Shown here: positions 6,165 to 7,175 of the stretch, in pieces
Layout of the letters: each line of letters starts with the position of its first letter
Numbering within the stretch: the first letter of the stretch is position 1
Source: Pseudomonadota bacterium
GTDB lineage: Bacteria > Pseudomonadota > Alphaproteobacteria > Caulobacterales > Caulobacteraceae
Length of the DNA: 7,175 nt
Assembly (NCBI GenBank): GCA_023456105.1
Contig: JAEYAO010000021.1
Span: forward strand, 1 to 7,175
Direction of reading: 5' to 3'
Notes under the pieces: model-generated
Seen by the model: the letters and a program-made list of their open reading frames with translations, nothing else
The model's database searches: none
What the model was told of the DNA's origin: nothing
Made by a program: the position numbers and the translations under genes

Positions 6165-6189
6165 AACGGCGCGGGCCGAACACGGTTCC
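6165..6189 (-). promoter_or_regulatory. EcfG (SigT)-type general-stress promoter, leftward
   Basis: On the minus strand GGAAC (6189-6185) and CGTT (6168-6165) are separated by exactly 16 nt, the alphaproteobacterial EcfG consensus GGAAC-N16-17-CGTT. Transcription would begin near 6157. It points toward the candidate sRNA and, beyond its terminator, the oxidoreductase gene. Confidence 0.65.
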
Positions 6190-6193
6190 GTGT
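6180..6193. promoter_or_regulatory. ACACGG-TT-CCGTGT palindrome over the leftward -35
   Basis: Six-base perfect inverted arms flank a TT centre, and the site covers the GGAAC -35 of the leftward EcfG-type promoter. A protein bound here could block that promoter. It could also be chance in GC-rich DNA, and no regulator gene is adjacent. Confidence 0.35.
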
Positions 6194-6233
6194 GGACAGG
6201 AAGATTGACGCCACCGGCCGATCACCGGTCGAC

Positions 6234-6259
6234 GGAACAGCGAAGCTCGCATCCGCGTT
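6234..6259 (+). promoter_or_regulatory. EcfG (SigT)-type general-stress promoter, rightward
   Basis: GGAAC at 6234-6238 and CGTT at 6256-6259 are 17 nt apart, an exact match to the EcfG consensus. The predicted start near 6267 leaves a leader of about 32 nt before the ATG at 6299. A TTGACGC heptamer at 6205-6211 upstream could be a separate housekeeping -35, but no matching -10 follows it. Confidence 0.7.
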
Positions 6260-6298
6260 GATGGGACCTGTACGCAATCATCAGGACGGACGGCGGCC

Positions 6299-6658
6299 AT
6301 GACCCATGAAGATCCCAATGTTCGCACCTCCAACGTCGTCGACGCCGACCGGACGGCGGGCGCGCAAGACACGCGTCAGGGCCGGCCCGGCAAGCGCATC
6401 CTCTGGCTGCTGATCGTGTCCGCGGGCGCCGCCGCCGTTCTGCTGCTGGGCCTGTGGTTCGTCAGCCAGAACGGTATGTCGGAGACCAACGCCAACGATG
6501 GCGGCCAGGTCGTGGACGCCCAGGCCTTCCAGGGCGACAGCCAGACCGCGCCGGCGGCCGATGCGCCCACCACCTCGACCGGAGAACCGACCGCGCCGGC
6601 GACCGGCGAGGCCCCCAACGTCAACGCGCCTACGACCTCGGCCCAGCCGTCGAACTGA
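6299..6658 (+). CDS. Single-pass membrane protein with Pro/Thr/Ala-rich tail, probable stress regulon member
   Basis: I do not recognise a family. The 119-residue product has a hydrophilic N-terminus of about 33 residues ending in RPGKR, then one hydrophobic segment at about 34-55 (ILWLLIVSAGAAAVLLLGLW). An 60-residue tail follows, rich in Pro, Thr, Ala, Ser, Gln and Asn and without cysteines. By the positive-inside rule (the RQGRPGKR basic stretch before the membrane segment) the tail should be periplasmic and is probably disordered. Codon use fits the neighbours. The upstream EcfG-type promoter suggests induction by general stress (inference from the motif). The ribosome binding site is weak (AGGACGGACGGCGG). 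It ends 17 nt before the oppositely oriented zinc-ribbon gene, with no terminator hairpin visible between them. Confidence 0.8.
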   Translation: MTHEDPNVRTSNVVDADRTAGAQDTRQGRPGKRILWLLIVSAGAAAVLLLGLWFVSQNGMSETNANDGGQVVDAQAFQGDSQTAPAADAPTTSTGEPTAPATGEAPNVNAPTTSAQPSN

Positions 6659-6675
6659 CGCCGGCGCGGCCAGCC

Positions 6676-7041
6676 TCAGTCGAAGATGTCAAAGATGCTG
6701 TCGCGCTTCTTTTTCTTGTAACCGTGACGATGATCGTCCCGGTAGCGATCGTCCTTGTAGCGGCGATCGTCATCGCGATAGCCGCCACCTCCTCCCCAAG
6801 GTTGGGAGTGGGATTGCGGATGGGCTTGCGGAGGCGGCGCCGCATAGCCGGGCTGCGGCGGCGGGGCGTAGGCGGCGGGCGCGCTGGCGCGGCCTTCGTC
6901 CATCGCCGCCTCCATCAGCTTTTCCAGCTCTCCCCGATCCAGCCACACACCTCGGCATTTGGGGCACATGTCGAACTGGACGCCGGAGCGTTCCAGCGTC
7001 TGCATCGGGGCGTCGTCGTTGGGGCACATCAAGAGGGGCAT
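6676..7041 (-). CDS. TFIIB-type zinc-ribbon protein
   Basis: A 121-residue protein with an N-terminal zf-TFIIB-like zinc ribbon at residues 4-43. Cys6 lies in MCPNDDAPM, and Cys26 and Cys29 in CPKCRGVWLDRGELEKL, which is the family hallmark. The first knuckle reads C-P-N-D rather than CxxC, so only three cysteines are present. The middle (about 52-88) is a Pro/Ala/Gln and then Gly-rich linker (a GGGGG run). The tail is a highly charged RDDDRRYKDDRYRDDHRH stretch followed by KKKKRDSIFDIFD, whose short hydrophobic end may be a docking motif. The function of these proteins is unknown. The start MPLLMCPN has no clear Shine-Dalgarno. The left end of an IS5-family element lies about 32 nt upstream and probably replaces the original promoter region. 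Confidence 0.9.
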   Translation of the reverse strand: MPLLMCPNDDAPMQTLERSGVQFDMCPKCRGVWLDRGELEKLMEAAMDEGRASAPAAYAPPPQPGYAAPPPQAHPQSHSQPWGGGGGYRDDDRRYKDDRYRDDHRHGYKKKKRDSIFDIFD

Positions 7042-7073
7042 GATGGGAAGCTAGGCTCAGGACCCATTGATGT

Positions 7074-7175
7074 GAGGCGCTGGATCTGATTCAGGCTCCC
7101 GAGGAGTCTGGATATGAGTGACCTATATTGGCTGACGGACGAGCAGATGGAGCGGCTCCGGCCGCACTTTCCCAA
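7074..7175 (+). mobile_element. Left end of an IS5-family insertion sequence (partial)
   Basis: The element is recognised from the transposase start at 7114 and the preceding non-coding leader. The outer end is placed at about 7074 (GAGGCGCTGGATCTGATTCA), which looks like an IS5-family (IS427-type) terminal inverted repeat. Only one end is present, so the repeat and the target duplication cannot be confirmed and the boundary may be off by a few bases. Confidence 0.75.
7114..7175 (+). CDS. IS5-family transposase, N-terminal fragment
   Basis: Twenty full codons are visible before the window ends. They begin MSDLYWLTDEQMERL and continue through RPHFPK, the characteristic opening of IS5-family (IS427-group) transposases, whose DDE catalytic core would lie outside the window. 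GAGGAG 7 nt before the ATG is a strong ribosome binding site. In the IS427 group the transposase is often split into two frames joined by frameshifting; whether that applies here cannot be seen. Confidence 0.87.
   Translation, partial: MSDLYWLTDEQMERLRPHFP

Noticed and set aside
5972..6277. Minus-strand frame of 101 codons overlapping the oxidoreductase start by ATGA
   Set aside because: The overlap looks like translational coupling. However, the product is Arg/Pro/Ser-rich without features, and the stretch is better explained by a promoter, hairpins and an intrinsic terminator.
4815..6302. Plus-strand open frame of 495 codons
   Set aside because: It is antisense to the oxidoreductase and the MaoC-like gene, and runs through the sRNA and both promoters. 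The composition is shadow-like.
6454..7089. Plus-strand frame of 211 codons across the membrane protein and zinc-ribbon genes
   Set aside because: It is out of frame with the membrane protein and antisense to the recognisable zinc ribbon. The hydrophobic stretch comes from reading the charged tail backwards.
1..7175. CRISPR arrays, tRNA/rRNA genes, phage genes, toxin-antitoxin or defence systems
   Set aside because: No spaced repeat series, cloverleaf, rRNA core sequence or recognisable protein of these classes was seen on either strand.

Overview
The window looks like chromosomal DNA of a GC-rich alphaproteobacterium of the Caulobacterales, most probably Brevundimonas or a close relative. 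The reasons are very high G+C with G/C-ending codons, protein sequences that read like that group, a promoter that fits the Caulobacter housekeeping consensus, and two sites of the alphaproteobacterial general-stress sigma factor type (EcfG/SigT). The genus is an inference from memory of these families. No database search was possible.

Left block (1-3312, all on the minus strand, transcribed right to left): zur (zinc-responsive Fur-family repressor), an alpha/beta hydrolase 3 nt downstream of it, then nadD, rsfS and rlmH (NAD synthesis and ribosome maturation/silencing), and finally the signal-peptide end of an exported protein cut by the window edge. The nadD-rsfS-rlmH series is a familiar bacterial housekeeping cluster.

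Middle block: a single-gene SapC-family unit (3447-4232, plus) with its own promoter and a strong intrinsic terminator. A small predicted 60-residue protein gene (4356-4538, plus) follows; its stop codon overlaps tail to tail with that of a MaoC-like hot-dog protein (4535-4942, minus). The MaoC-like gene is the second gene of a pair led by a CurA-type NADP-dependent oxidoreductase (4956-5975, minus).

The most interesting part is the 323-bp gap at 5976-6298. It contains two back-to-back matches to the EcfG general-stress promoter, GGAAC-N16-CGTT reading left and GGAAC-N17-CGTT reading right. The rightward one sits just ahead of a small single-pass membrane protein gene (6299-6658). The leftward one is followed by about 115 nt able to fold into a long 5' hairpin with an exposed C-rich strand, then a Rho-independent terminator ending before the oxidoreductase gene. 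This is the layout of a stress-induced small RNA and recalls GsrN of Caulobacter.

Right edge: a small zinc-ribbon (TFIIB-type) protein gene (6676-7041, minus) whose upstream region is interrupted about 30 bp from the start codon by the left end of an IS5-family insertion sequence running out of the window.
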